From a bacterium (GTDB lineage: Bacteria; Chloroflexota; Anaerolineae; Caldilineales; Caldilineaceae), in contig WGMT01000026.1 of assembly GCA_016124945.1 (NCBI GenBank), positions 1 to 64,000 of the forward strand: a stretch of 64,000 nt of DNA, read 5' to 3'. The notes under the pieces are model-generated. The model was not told the origin of the DNA, made no database searches, and saw only the letters and a list, made by a program, of their open reading frames with translations. Made by a program: the position numbers and the translations under genes. Shown here one piece after another: positions 48,701-56,551 of the stretch; positions within the stretch are counted from its first letter, which is position 1, and every line of letters starts with the position of its first letter.

Positions 48701-49672
48701 TTCATGGGCTGGGGCGTCGACCGCTACAGCGGTTCCCGGTTCGCCGGGTGGTTCGCCGGTTTTATGGATGATGCCCGCGTCTACAACCGTGTGCTCACAG
48801 CCGCCGAAATCACCCTGCTCCATAGCTTCAACGGCACAACGACGACGCCGAATTCACCAAACACACCGGTGCCGGTACAGGCGTGTTTGGCGATGCCGCT
48901 GGGCACAGCGAACGAGTTTAACCTCTTCAGCCTCAACAGTGTCACCGCCTTTTCGGGTCGCACGCTAGGACGAACAGCCATCGGCGGTTCGGCCAACATC
49001 AGCAACTTTGGATTCGGCCAATCGTTGACAAATTCAAACGGCCAGCGCGACGACTTGATTGTGCAGACGTCGTTGTCTTTTAACGGTGGACAGGTATACA
49101 ACGGCAATATCGTCTACGGAACAAGCGCCTCGATTGCGTCCAACGTCGTCGTGCCCAACGGCACAGTCCGCCAAGGGCAGATCTTCAACATCGGTCAGGT
49201 GACCACCGAACTGCGCACCCTCTCAACCCGCCTGAGCCAGTTGACGGCCAACGGCGTCAATTCTACCGCCAACGGCGCACTCACGCTGACAGGCACGAAC
49301 AGCGTGCGCAACGTGTTTAACGTGAGCCTCACACAATTGCAACAAGCTTGGGGTATCTTCATCAACATCCCAACCGGTTCCACTGCGCTGATTAACGTCT
49401 CCGGCTCTAGTGTTTCGTTCTCAAACAAGTCGGTCTACATTAACAACGTCAGCACCGATGTCACGCCAGGCCAACAGGGCGTAATCTTCAACTTCCACCA
49501 GGCCACCTCGCTGACGGTGAGCGGGATCAGCGTGAAAGGCAGCATCCTTGCGCCGCTGGCACTGCTCAACTTCTCAAATGGGCAGATCAATGGCAGTGTC
49601 ATCGTAAACCAGTTGAGCACGAACAGCGCCGAGATTCTGGATTACCGCTTTACCGGGTGTTTGCCGCAGTAA
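42755..49672 (+). CDS. Giant secreted multidomain protein: deacetylase-like, three ConA-like repeats, LamG, choice-of-anchor A
   Basis: 2,305 residues. Signal peptide (about 1-38); a ThuA/GATase-like region (about 55-250); a polysaccharide-deacetylase-like region (about 305-520, with IPTGDAHANP in the usual metal-site place); a Thr-Pro linker; three units of about 350 residues (starting near 715, 1,072 and 1,423), each a ConA-like lectin fold plus a beta domain; another linker; LamG (about 1,800-2,028); and a C-terminal choice-of-anchor A domain (about 2,043-2,305) ending FTGCLPQ without LPXTG or a clear sorting signal. Probably a cell-surface or matrix polysaccharide-binding protein. AGGAAG precedes the ATG. 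Confidence 0.85.
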   Translation: MRSRKQIQQKIQYGLFSLMTIFSLLFGAFVQVNSADVQVAEVQQPNQAVTVGPTPILLVVNDAGPSPFGRYLGEILRAEGLNFFDVADLSTVTGPQMANYGLVILAETPLSAGQASLFNGYVADGGRLIAMRPDAQIAALFGLGSSTGTLNSAYMQIDVNATLNGGTPGQGLPAATMQFHGSANLAAAQPGATVLAQLYNNAVTAAGFPAVTAGSNGKAVAFTYDLAHTVVYMRQGNPTNANVDTDNDNVLRTIDLFQANPGAGYPNPWVDLDKVAIPQADEQQRFLARLVHNLLGDALPLPQLWYFPGTAKTVLIPTGDAHANPTSYYQTIIDSIAPYNADMTFYLSPAGEPNGASVQSWQPLGHTFGLHPYAFSMGDLTQGYAQSMQWFQSQFGQLPSRTVRNHQVAWSGWTDAAVTASLHGMALDTNFYHWGPWLQQQGGSWVHGYITGSGQPMKFMSADGTLIPVFQQLTQLVDEQLTAFNELLTAPQAIAVSQQMIDASQAGDYAALMTQFHVDYYYPPSSDWAVGTLAYAAQLGVPILNADDWLTFIETRYGANYTNLVWNPTSKTLSFDLGAPSTVGVDLTTMLPLTYGGGSLSTVTVDGGVAGFTVQTIKGVDVAFVNMSAAPHQVTAVYDGAPIPPTSTPTPVPPTATPTHTATPTKTPTLEPGITPTATPTPTQTPTVTNTPLPPTNTPTPTATPLGGSVLHSTFADFSPACVETANTAAGGIGDGSVTLTGQFADNFSGAALDGALWAAGNWAGGAYSPLLGNGQISIGDANGAWVRSQQTFTRGVIEATAEFGAGAFQHIGFASQDFAGNRYFIFSTFNGSTSLYARVNNNGSEQQINLGPRPTGPHQYRVEWNALDASNDQVRFFIDGNLVADVTVANAGAANFHVYLSNATTTPLVVDAIHMAPAYADSGSFVSCALDAGDGHAWQTISWLADLPSNTGLTVQTRTSLDTLTWTDWIDVLNSGDTIATLGKFLQYRLLVSSSTGAASPQVNEVYAAYMPATLPTVTPTPPVTSTPTPTATSTGPVNTPTATATPTQTPTSTPTETSTPSGSLVTHTTFADFGPSCVVTNNTIAGSVGNGAVTLTGQFADSFDGAALDGGRWLSGNWAGGAYSPAFANGQISMGDANGAWVRSQPTFTRGVIEATATFSAGPFQHIGFASQDFSGNRYFIFSTFNGDGNLYARVNNNVSEQQINLGPRPTGEQVYRIEWNALDAANDQVRFFVGGVLVADFAVTNVGATNFHVYFSNATTTPLTVNAAHVTPTYSGSGDFTSCVLDAGGGNTWQALYWQADLPANTGLTVQARTSLDGVNWTGWGALAASGDVIAAATQYLQYQLLLSSNDGVDTPRVNEVSAAFAPGTAATATPTTTGEAPTATPTTPATETPVPPTQTPAPPTTTPAPVSGAVTQTTFADFSPSCTVTNNTISGGVGNGAVTLLGQFADSFDGTVLDSARWLSGDWNGGAYSPVLSNGQMEVGSANSAWVRSQPTFTRGVIEATATFGAGPWQHVGFGSQDFNGNRYFIFSTFNGDGNLYARINNNSSEQRINLGPVPTGEHVYRVEWNPLDAANDEVRFLIDGQLVADVAVINAGAANFHAYFSNGTATPLTVNSVHVAPTYRGSGDFTSCVLDAGSGNLWQSLSWQVNLPANTGLTVAARTSQDGVTWTEWNTLSGSGDTVDVVGQFLQYQLQLSSVDGINTPQVNEVIAAYAAVTSPDPPTATPTATVPTATPTNTAVPPTPTPTATNTPTATNTPEPTATNTATPQPTNTATPLPTNTATPTFTPTPTPLSITNGLYGYWPFNSNANDLSGNGFNGSLTNGASINTTASTNKISTGKVSLDGNNDYVNLSNRVSSFQGLTQGTIAAWVRPTAARYAVIFQVSDRGDSDSRLALIQYSNGSFEFYIREGSTTYLRVRSNAGRIPLNTWTHVAVTVDSTGNKLYVNGVQVPSSNLTYLNGTSATNRFIDDVTQLDFMGWGVDRYSGSRFAGWFAGFMDDARVYNRVLTAAEITLLHSFNGTTTTPNSPNTPVPVQACLAMPLGTANEFNLFSLNSVTAFSGRTLGRTAIGGSANISNFGFGQSLTNSNGQRDDLIVQTSLSFNGGQVYNGNIVYGTSASIASNVVVPNGTVRQGQIFNIGQVTTELRTLSTRLSQLTANGVNSTANGALTLTGTNSVRNVFNVSLTQLQQAWGIFINIPTGSTALINVSGSSVSFSNKSVYINNVSTDVTPGQQGVIFNFHQATSLTVSGISVKGSILAPLALLNFSNGQINGSVIVNQLSTNSAEILDYRFTGCLPQ
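44897..45790 (+). repeat. Intragenic unit 1 of three (ConA-like module)
   Basis: Starts TFADFSPAC and ends with VNEVYAAY. It begins 1,071 bp (357 codons) before unit 2. The most diverged of the three. Confidence 0.85.
45968..46860 (+). repeat. Intragenic unit 2 of three (ConA-like module)
   Basis: Starts TFADFGPSC and ends with VNEVSAAF. Shares long identical DNA stretches with unit 3, for example around 46,593 and 47,644. The period to unit 3 is 1,053 bp (351 codons). Confidence 0.85.
47021..47915 (+). repeat. Intragenic unit 3 of three (ConA-like module)
   Basis: Starts TFADFSPSC and ends with VNEVIAAY. Followed by a Thr-Pro linker and the LamG domain. Confidence 0.85.
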
Positions 49673-49676
49673 CGGT

Positions 49677-49721
49677 GACGACGACGGACGACAGACGACG
49701 GATGACACGTCGTCCGTCGTC
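49677..49721. repeat. GACGACR heptamer inverted element after the giant gene
   Basis: Four heptamers (GACGACG, GACGACA, GACGACG, GATGACA) are followed by GTCGTCCGTCGTC (49,709-49,721), a perfect 13-bp inverse of 49,677-49,689. It begins 4 bp after the stop. Same design as the GTGATTN elements but with a different heptamer. Confidence 0.75.
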
Positions 49722-49752
49722 TATTGATTGACCACGATTCATGGAGTGAACG

Positions 49753-51432
49753 ATGATCGAGCACGTAACCCATAGACGAGCCGGCACAGCCGTGGTCAGT
49801 CGACTTCTGCTGTTGCTGACGCTTGTGCTCCTCGTGCTTGCCGGGGCTGCGCCCACCTTCTCTGCGCCGTCTGGGCAGGCAGCGCTGCTGGAAGGCTTCG
49901 AGGACGATCCCGCTCAGTGGCGGATCCAGGTGGATACCGGCGGTGGTGGCACTGTCATACGCAGTGGGGCGCAGGCGGTGGAGGGAAGTTTCGCCGCCCT
50001 CGCCGCCACCGCCGCCGCCAATGGACAGGCACAGGTCCGCGGCGCGCTGACAGATTCCACCCGCATCTGGGGTGAACGTCCTGGCGTGTGGCAGTGGCAA
50101 CAGGCAAGCATCTACCTGCCCTCCACTACGGTGGCGCAGTTGGGCAATGGTGAATCCTTCACACTGGCAGGCATGTGGCCGAGCGCCGCCGGCGACGCAG
50201 GCTGGTGGTTACAGGTGCACCAAAATGGGGATCTCTACGTGTCGGGCTATGACGCCGACGGCACACGGCGCACCTTTTTTGTCTACGCGCAGTTTCCAGT
50301 GGACCGCTGGGTGACATTGGAGATCGGGCTACACAGCCAGAACGGACCCGGCGTCAAGCGGGCCTTCGCATTCCTCATCGACGGCGACTTCTACGGCCGG
50401 TATCACCAGGGCCGTTTGACCTCAGAAGTCTATGACCGGGTGGCGATGGGCATCCTAGACACCAACAGCGCCGATCCGCTTGGCGTCTACATCGACCAGT
50501 GGCAAACGGTGACTGACGGACCCTTCCCCGGCGGTGTAGACAACCGCCCCACTTCGTCGTTACAGACGCAAGATTTCCGGCAGCAGAGCGGCGTACAGTG
50601 GCAGATCGATTGGTCGACGTGGAAGAACGACCTACGCATGGACGCGCAAGCCGGTCTCTACTCGCAAAGCGACCGTCTACAATCAGGGCGCAATCTGGAT
50701 CGTATGCCCGATCTCACCGAGGGCTGGGCCGAAATCGAAATCGACTGGCCCCTGGGGACACCGTCCCTGGCGCCGAGCAGCTACTTCGGGCCCATGGTGG
50801 GCTTCCGCAAAGAGATCAACCGTGAGGAAAACCTGGAGATTATCCCCATCGGCATGGGCGGCGGCAACGTGGATCTGGTCTTCGAAGCGTGGACGGGATC
50901 GCCGCTGATCCTGGCGCGCTGGCCATTGCCCGAGGCATCCATCGGTGGCACACACATCCCCGAACCTGGGGACATCATCCGCGCCGTCTGGCAACAGGTC
51001 ACCCCCACCGATATCCGTGTGCGCGCCGACTTTTATGACGCCAGCCAGATGCGTTGGTATCGCGACGTCATCGATCACACATTCAACGCAAGCAGCATCG
51101 GCAACGGCAACTTTGGGCCGGTCAACTACAACGACGGCTTTCACACCGCCTCGTCCATCACCACAGATTCACCCCAATACTCGATCCGCCGCTTCACCGT
51201 GGGCACGCTCGACACATTGAACCAGCCACCCACAGCCACACCCACAGCCACACCCACAGCGCCCCACACAGCAACACCTACGGCTACAGCCACAATCATG
51301 CAAACAAGCATTGCCACCACAACCACAACCACTACACCAAACGCAACCGCTACAGCCACACACACACCAACGGCAGGCATAGACGACGACTGTAACAAAA
51401 AGAATTGGTGGACGCCACTGATTTGGCGGTGA
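49753..51432 (+). CDS. Secreted polysaccharide-lyase-like (ConA fold) protein with Thr-rich tail
   Basis: 559 residues. Signal peptide (about 15-38), then about 220 residues resembling the jelly-roll of heparin-lyase-I-like proteins (FTLAGMWPSAAGDAGWWLQV, YAQFPVDRWVTLEIGLHSQN, AFLIDGDFYGRYHQ), then a second beta-rich domain (about 270-490), and a Thr/Pro/Ala low-complexity tail ending DDDCNKKNWWTPLIWR. Catalytic residues are not certain, so it may only bind glycan. It follows the giant secreted protein and precedes the flippase gene. Confidence 0.68.
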   Translation: MIEHVTHRRAGTAVVSRLLLLLTLVLLVLAGAAPTFSAPSGQAALLEGFEDDPAQWRIQVDTGGGGTVIRSGAQAVEGSFAALAATAAANGQAQVRGALTDSTRIWGERPGVWQWQQASIYLPSTTVAQLGNGESFTLAGMWPSAAGDAGWWLQVHQNGDLYVSGYDADGTRRTFFVYAQFPVDRWVTLEIGLHSQNGPGVKRAFAFLIDGDFYGRYHQGRLTSEVYDRVAMGILDTNSADPLGVYIDQWQTVTDGPFPGGVDNRPTSSLQTQDFRQQSGVQWQIDWSTWKNDLRMDAQAGLYSQSDRLQSGRNLDRMPDLTEGWAEIEIDWPLGTPSLAPSSYFGPMVGFRKEINREENLEIIPIGMGGGNVDLVFEAWTGSPLILARWPLPEASIGGTHIPEPGDIIRAVWQQVTPTDIRVRADFYDASQMRWYRDVIDHTFNASSIGNGNFGPVNYNDGFHTASSITTDSPQYSIRRFTVGTLDTLNQPPTATPTATPTAPHTATPTATATIMQTSIATTTTTTTPNATATATHTPTAGIDDDCNKKNWWTPLIWR

Positions 51433-51589
51433 TTCTGCTGGAGATCGGCCACCAGAAAGGATAAATGACCATAAGGCGATCACAATCGTAGCTACTCCAC
51501 GCGCCAAGCCCCTCCCTTGATCCGGAATTCTAATAATTTCCTTATGCGATTCACCGCGTCCTCTTTCTATACTGGTAACGGCCCGTGCA

Positions 51590-53098
51590 ATGGTTCACGA
51601 CGCCGCCAACAACGACGAGCAGGACGCGCCCGCAATGACCGAGTTTTCCAGTACGGTGTTACGCAATTCAGCCTTTGGCATGGTCGCACAGATGGCGATA
51701 AAGGTGCTCTCGTTCCTCTTTTCCGTGTTGATTGTGCGGCAACTAGGGGCGGAAACCTTCGGCCAATATGCGGCAATTCTGGCCTTTGGGGCGATGTTCG
51801 TCTTCATCGCCGATTTGGGGTTGAGCACCTACACCGTGCGCGCTGTGGCACAGTTGCGTGGGCAGGAAGATGGCAAAGAGAAGATCGACGATCTTTACGC
51901 CAACGTGCTTCTTTTGCGCCTGCTGCTTTCGATTGTGGCGGCGGTGGTGTTGATCACCACGGCATGGTTGACCAATCGTCCGCCGATGATGATCCTGGCG
52001 ATTGCGTTGAACACCCTCGGCCTGCTCATGTACAGTGTGCAGGGGAGCAGTGACGCCGCCCTGGCCGGCCATGAACGGCTGGATCTTTCGGCGGGGGCCA
52101 AAGTTGCTTTTCAAGTGGTCTTTATCAGCGTGGGCGCGCTGGCGCTCTACCTGGACACAGGCTACTTTGGCCTGATTGCGGCCAACCTATCGGCCATCGC
52201 CGTCATGACGTTGATCTGCTGGAAGGGCCTACGCCGGTTGGGTGTGCGGCCGGGCAGACTCAACCTGTCGGCATGGCGTCCACTGCTGCGGGCGGCGATC
52301 CCCTTCGGCGTGATTGGCTTCACCCTCGGCTTGTCGTACAAGTTCGACACGGTCCTGCTCAACATCTTCCACGGTGACGCCGTCACGGGCTACTACAACG
52401 CCGCCTACAACCTCATCTTTTCCAGCGTTGTGATCTCGAATGTCATTAACACATCGCTTTATCCGTCTCTGACGCGGCGGGCGGCCCAAAACGCCGAGTC
52501 GTTGGGGGGGATCTACGAACGGGCCTTTCGCTACCTGCTCACCATCAGCATTCCCATTGCCGTGGGCGGCATACTCCTGGCAGATCAGATCATTCCCTTC
52601 CTGTTTGGTGAGGGGTATGAACCGGCGGTGCAGGTGTTGCGCATTGTGATCTGGGCCGTACCGCTGATGTTTGTCAGCGAGTTTCTGGGCTACGTTGTGA
52701 TCGTCAACGGGCAGGAGAGACGTGTGGCTCGGGCGGTGCTGATCAGCACCGGTTTGAACGTGGCAGTGAACCTGATTGTGGTGCCGCTTTACGGCTTTGT
52801 CGGCGCAGCGATTATGACCTGTGTCACCGAGTTGGTGCTGGTGAGCCAGTATATGTGGATTCTGCGTAAGCAGTTCCACTCGCTCGACTGGGGACGGCTA
52901 CTCGCTCGTCCACTGGCGGCGGCGTTGCTTATGGGGGGTTGCCTTATTCTCATGCGCGGCCTCCCGGTTTATGTAAATGTAGGGGTCAGTATGGCCACAT
53001 ACGCCGTTTTCTTGCTACTCCTCGGCGGCGTGGGGCGCGAGGAATGGCAGTACGTGCTTAATTTGCGACAGGCCACAGCAGCCAGGAGCGCCAAATGA
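51590..53098 (+). CDS. wzx: Oligosaccharide flippase (Wzx/MATE-like)
   Basis: 502 residues with about 14 membrane helices. It matches polysaccharide biosynthesis/flippase proteins: NSAFGMVAQMAIKVLSFLFS in helix 1, QLGAETFGQYAAILAF, and GYYNAAYNLIFSSVVISN. It would move undecaprenyl-diphosphate-linked repeat units to the outer face. Start at 51,590 or at 51,635 (MTEFSSTV), the second having AGGA upstream. The stop overlaps the next start (ATGA). The gap before it (51,433-51,589) holds nothing I recognise. Confidence 0.85.
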   Translation: MVHDAANNDEQDAPAMTEFSSTVLRNSAFGMVAQMAIKVLSFLFSVLIVRQLGAETFGQYAAILAFGAMFVFIADLGLSTYTVRAVAQLRGQEDGKEKIDDLYANVLLLRLLLSIVAAVVLITTAWLTNRPPMMILAIALNTLGLLMYSVQGSSDAALAGHERLDLSAGAKVAFQVVFISVGALALYLDTGYFGLIAANLSAIAVMTLICWKGLRRLGVRPGRLNLSAWRPLLRAAIPFGVIGFTLGLSYKFDTVLLNIFHGDAVTGYYNAAYNLIFSSVVISNVINTSLYPSLTRRAAQNAESLGGIYERAFRYLLTISIPIAVGGILLADQIIPFLFGEGYEPAVQVLRIVIWAVPLMFVSEFLGYVVIVNGQERRVARAVLISTGLNVAVNLIVVPLYGFVGAAIMTCVTELVLVSQYMWILRKQFHSLDWGRLLARPLAAALLMGGCLILMRGLPVYVNVGVSMATYAVFLLLLGGVGREEWQYVLNLRQATAARSAK

Positions 53099-54441
53099 AG
53101 ATTGTGTTGCCGGTTCACCATTTCCCTCCTCGCTACAGCAGCGGCGCCGAGTTGTACACCTACCGCCTGGCGCGCACCCTACGTCGCCGCGGACACGACG
53201 CGCAGGTGGTCACCATCGAAGCCATCGACGAAGGTACGCCGAATCAACTGACCGTGGTTCAAGATGACTACGACGGCATCCCCGTTTGGCGCTTGTCATT
53301 CGACATTTTTCACAGCCCACAACGCCGGTTGTGGGATTACGACAACGATCTGATTGAGGATTGGTTTCAGCGCTTCCTAACCAAGGAGCAGCCCGATCTG
53401 CTCCACTTACAGACCGGCTACTTGATGAGTGTTGCGCCTGTACACGCCGCGGTGACGGCAGGGGTGCCGATGGTGCTTACTCTGCACGACTACTGGTACC
53501 TCTGTCCGCGCCACACCTTACAACGGGGCGACGGCACACTATGCACCGAAATCCCTACCAATCCAGCCGGCTGCGCATGGTGCCGCAAGCTCGAAGAGCC
53601 ACGTTTTCGGCTGGCCGATAAACTTAGCGCCGGCTTTGTGGGGCAGGCGGCGCAGTGGATCGGCTTGCAGCAAGAGACAGCCGTGGTTGCCGATCGTCGC
53701 CGACGTCTTCACGAGGCCTTGGGCAACATCGACGCCGTCATCGCGCCTTCGCAGTTCATGGCCGACCAATTTGCGCCCTATGTTCAGGCGGAACAGCTCC
53801 ACATTGTGCGATTGGGGGTAGAGCCGTCTGAGCCAGTAGAAGTCACAAGCACCGACAAAGACGGGACGTTGCACATCGGCTACACCGGCCAGATTGCCCC
53901 CCACAAAGGGGTTCACCTGCTGATCGAAGCGTTTCGCGCGTTGAAAAATCACACGAGGAACGCCGAGTTGCATATTTACGGCGGGTTAGACGCCTATCCA
54001 GACTATGTGGCCGGTTTACGCAAACTTGCCCACGGGGATCCACGTGTCCACTTTCACGGGCGCTTTACCGCTGCGCAGTTGGGCCAGGTGCTTGCGGGTT
54101 TGCACGTAGTGGTGGTGCCTTCCACCTGGTACGAGAACAGCCCGATGGTCATTATGGAAGCCCACGCTGCCGGCAAGCCAGTGATCACCGCGGCGCTGGG
54201 TGGCATGGCCGAACTGGTGCGCCACGAGATCGACGGTCTCCACTTCCGCGCCAACAATGCACGTGATTTAGGACATCAACTCCAACGGCTGGTCGATTCA
54301 CCGTCTTTGGTGACCGAACTGGCGCAAGGGATTGTGGCGTCTCGGACACCGGAAGACGAATTCAATCAGATAGTCCAGATCTATCAAACAGCCGTGGATG
54401 GGCACCCGCAAAAGAACAGAGTCACACAGTATGCCATCTAA
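53095..54441 (+). CDS. GT4 family glycosyltransferase
   Basis: 448 residues, GT-B fold. N-terminal acceptor domain begins VLPVHHFPPRYSSGAELYTY; LTLHDYWYLCPRHTL and a Cys-rich CAWC segment follow. The C-terminal donor domain has IGYTGQIAPHKGVHLLIEAF, and VVPSTWYENSPMVIMEAHAAG contains the E-x7-E retaining motif region. Adds a sugar to a lipid-linked intermediate in the cytosol. Coupled to the flippase gene by an ATGA overlap and to the next by 11 bp. Confidence 0.88.
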   Translation: MKIVLPVHHFPPRYSSGAELYTYRLARTLRRRGHDAQVVTIEAIDEGTPNQLTVVQDDYDGIPVWRLSFDIFHSPQRRLWDYDNDLIEDWFQRFLTKEQPDLLHLQTGYLMSVAPVHAAVTAGVPMVLTLHDYWYLCPRHTLQRGDGTLCTEIPTNPAGCAWCRKLEEPRFRLADKLSAGFVGQAAQWIGLQQETAVVADRRRRLHEALGNIDAVIAPSQFMADQFAPYVQAEQLHIVRLGVEPSEPVEVTSTDKDGTLHIGYTGQIAPHKGVHLLIEAFRALKNHTRNAELHIYGGLDAYPDYVAGLRKLAHGDPRVHFHGRFTAAQLGQVLAGLHVVVVPSTWYENSPMVIMEAHAAGKPVITAALGGMAELVRHEIDGLHFRANNARDLGHQLQRLVDSPSLVTELAQGIVASRTPEDEFNQIVQIYQTAVDGHPQKNRVTQYAI

Positions 54442-55348
54442 CGTCTTGCCTGCTCGCGTCCTAATCGTCATTCTTTGCTATAACGGCGTTGAACTCACGC
54501 TGGCCTGTCTGCAATCGTTACAAAAGCAGACGTACCCAGGCGCAGATATCTTGATCGTCGATAACAACTCAAGCGACGACACTGTGGCTGAGGTACGGAA
54601 GCACTTCCCTGCCGTCGCCGTCGTGGAAAATGGACGCAACCTGGGCTACGCAGCAGGCAACAATGTGGGTCTTCGCTACGCCCAAGCGCACGGCTACGAC
54701 TACGTCCTCTTGCTCAACAACGACACCGAGGTCGACGCCAACTTCTTGCACCCGCTCATTGAACGCTGCACCCAAGACCCGACCATCGCCGTGGTTGGGC
54801 CGAAGATCTACTACCACCATGAACCGAATCGTATCTGGTCTGCAGGCGGCGTCATCGACTGGAAACATGGCAACACCTACATGATTGGGCTGGACGCTGA
54901 AGATCAAGGCCAGTTCGACGCTGAAAAAGAGGTCGATTTCGTTACAGGGTGCGCTTTGCTTGTACGTACTGCGGTGCTTGAAAAGTCCGGCTTGATCGAC
55001 GAACGGTTCGGCATGTATTTTGAAGAGACAGAATGGTGTGTACGCATTCGGCGCAGCGGCGGGCGCATTGTCTACGTGCCCCAAAGTCGGCTCTGGCACA
55101 AAATCCGCACAGACAAACAGGATTGGTCGCCGCGCATCACCTACTACATGGCGCGCAATCGGTTGCTCTTTATGCGATTGGTCCACGCGCCGTGGCAGAG
55201 TTGGCTACACGCCGTGATTGTGCAAGATTTGCGCACATGGCTCAGTTGGCGCATTCGCCCCAAGTGGAAGAATCGGGCGGAACAACGGGCAGCCATGCGC
55301 CTTGCCTGGCGCGACTTTTTGATTGGCCGTTTCGGTATGATGGGCTGA
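54431..55348 (+). CDS. GT2 glycosyltransferase (rhamnosyltransferase-like)
   Basis: 305 residues: VLIVILCYNGVELTLACLQS, LIVDNNSSDDTV, NLGYAAGNNVGLRYA, LLLNNDTEVD (metal-binding DTE), and the late FGMYFEETEWCVRIRRSG with the catalytic acidic residues of this subfamily. No membrane helix. The ATG at 54,431 is preferred over one 33 bp upstream because it gives a shorter overlap with the preceding GT4 gene. Confidence 0.88.
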   Translation: MPSNVLPARVLIVILCYNGVELTLACLQSLQKQTYPGADILIVDNNSSDDTVAEVRKHFPAVAVVENGRNLGYAAGNNVGLRYAQAHGYDYVLLLNNDTEVDANFLHPLIERCTQDPTIAVVGPKIYYHHEPNRIWSAGGVIDWKHGNTYMIGLDAEDQGQFDAEKEVDFVTGCALLVRTAVLEKSGLIDERFGMYFEETEWCVRIRRSGGRIVYVPQSRLWHKIRTDKQDWSPRITYYMARNRLLFMRLVHAPWQSWLHAVIVQDLRTWLSWRIRPKWKNRAEQRAAMRLAWRDFLIGRFGMMG

Positions 55349-55396
55349 CATGATCTGATGGGCGGAAACGCTCAGGTGAACGGAGAAAAAGATTCT

Positions 55397-56551
55397 ATGC
55401 GGATCGGCATTGACGCGCGCTATCTGTCACACGGCCTGGTGGGCGGTGTACACACCTACATTGCACATTTCATCCCCGCGCTGATCGATTTGACCAGCGA
55501 TCATCAGCTCTTCCTCTACGCCGACGACAAACGGCCGTTCGAGCTGACAAAGCTGCCCAATCATGTGACCGTGCGCACCTTGCCCTACCGCAACCCGCTA
55601 TCCAGCGTCTACCACGATCTGACCCTGGCGCAGGTGATGAAAGGTGATCACCTGGACGTTGCCCACTTTCCCGCGAACTATGGCTTCGCCCCTGCCGGCT
55701 GCCGCAGCGTCGTCACCCTGCATGATGTGATCAACATTTTGCCGCTCCGTGAGATCATCCGCGGCCATCGCAAACAGTTGCGCACCATGGTCATGATGAC
55801 GTATCTACACGGCATGAGCCTGCAAGCGGTGCGCAAGGCGGATCTGCTGCTCACCGTTTCGCACCATGCGCAGCAAGAGATTGCACAGCAGAGCGGCTTG
55901 CCGTTACACAAGATTGTGCCGATCCCCCATGCGCCGACGGCAGATCTCAAACGCATTACCGACAACGCCGTGCTGCAATGGACGCGCACGCGGCATGGGT
56001 TGCGCAAACCCTTTGTGCTGGCCGACGGGCTGAAGAACCCCGGCGTTTTGATAGACGCATGGCGTCTGCTACCCACGGGCCTCACAGCGGAAAGGGAGAT
56101 TGTCTTTTTCACCCGGCACGCCGATCCCCTGCCGATTGTCGACGCCGCCGTCGCCGCCGGTATTGCCCGTCGCCTCGTCAATCCCCCGCGTGATGACCTG
56201 ATCGCGCTCTACAGCATGGCAGATGCCTTTGTCTTCCCGTCCTGGATCGAGGGCTTCGGGTTGCCCGTCCTCGAAGCGATGACCTGTGGCGCGCCTGTGA
56301 TTGCATCGGATCGAGGGGCCATCCCCGAAGTGCTGGGCGATGCCGGTCTACTGGCCGATGCAGAGGACGCCGACGGCTTCGCCCAACATTTGACGGCAGT
56401 GCTTCTCTCTACGGAAGACGCCAAAATTCTGCGCCATCGAGGATTCCGGCGGGCGGCGCAGTTTTCGTGGCATAACACCGCTCAACAGATTCTAGATAGC
56501 TATCGCCGGGCGATCACAGTCGATGAGCAGCCCGCTTATGCCCACGGATAA
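55397..56551 (+). CDS. GT4 family glycosyltransferase
   Basis: 384 residues, GT-B fold. Begins MRIGIDARYLSHGLVGGVHTY, the usual start for mannosyltransferase-like GT4 proteins; VVTLHDVINILPL and LLLTVSHHAQQEI follow; the donor site is FVFPSWIEGFGLPVLEAMTCG with E-x7-E and a DRGAIPEVLGDAG tail. ATG at 55,397 has GGAG upstream; an ATG at 55,358 is possible. Overlaps the next gene by about 29 bp. Confidence 0.88.
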   Translation: MRIGIDARYLSHGLVGGVHTYIAHFIPALIDLTSDHQLFLYADDKRPFELTKLPNHVTVRTLPYRNPLSSVYHDLTLAQVMKGDHLDVAHFPANYGFAPAGCRSVVTLHDVINILPLREIIRGHRKQLRTMVMMTYLHGMSLQAVRKADLLLTVSHHAQQEIAQQSGLPLHKIVPIPHAPTADLKRITDNAVLQWTRTRHGLRKPFVLADGLKNPGVLIDAWRLLPTGLTAEREIVFFTRHADPLPIVDAAVAAGIARRLVNPPRDDLIALYSMADAFVFPSWIEGFGLPVLEAMTCGAPVIASDRGAIPEVLGDAGLLADAEDADGFAQHLTAVLLSTEDAKILRHRGFRRAAQFSWHNTAQQILDSYRRAITVDEQPAYAHG

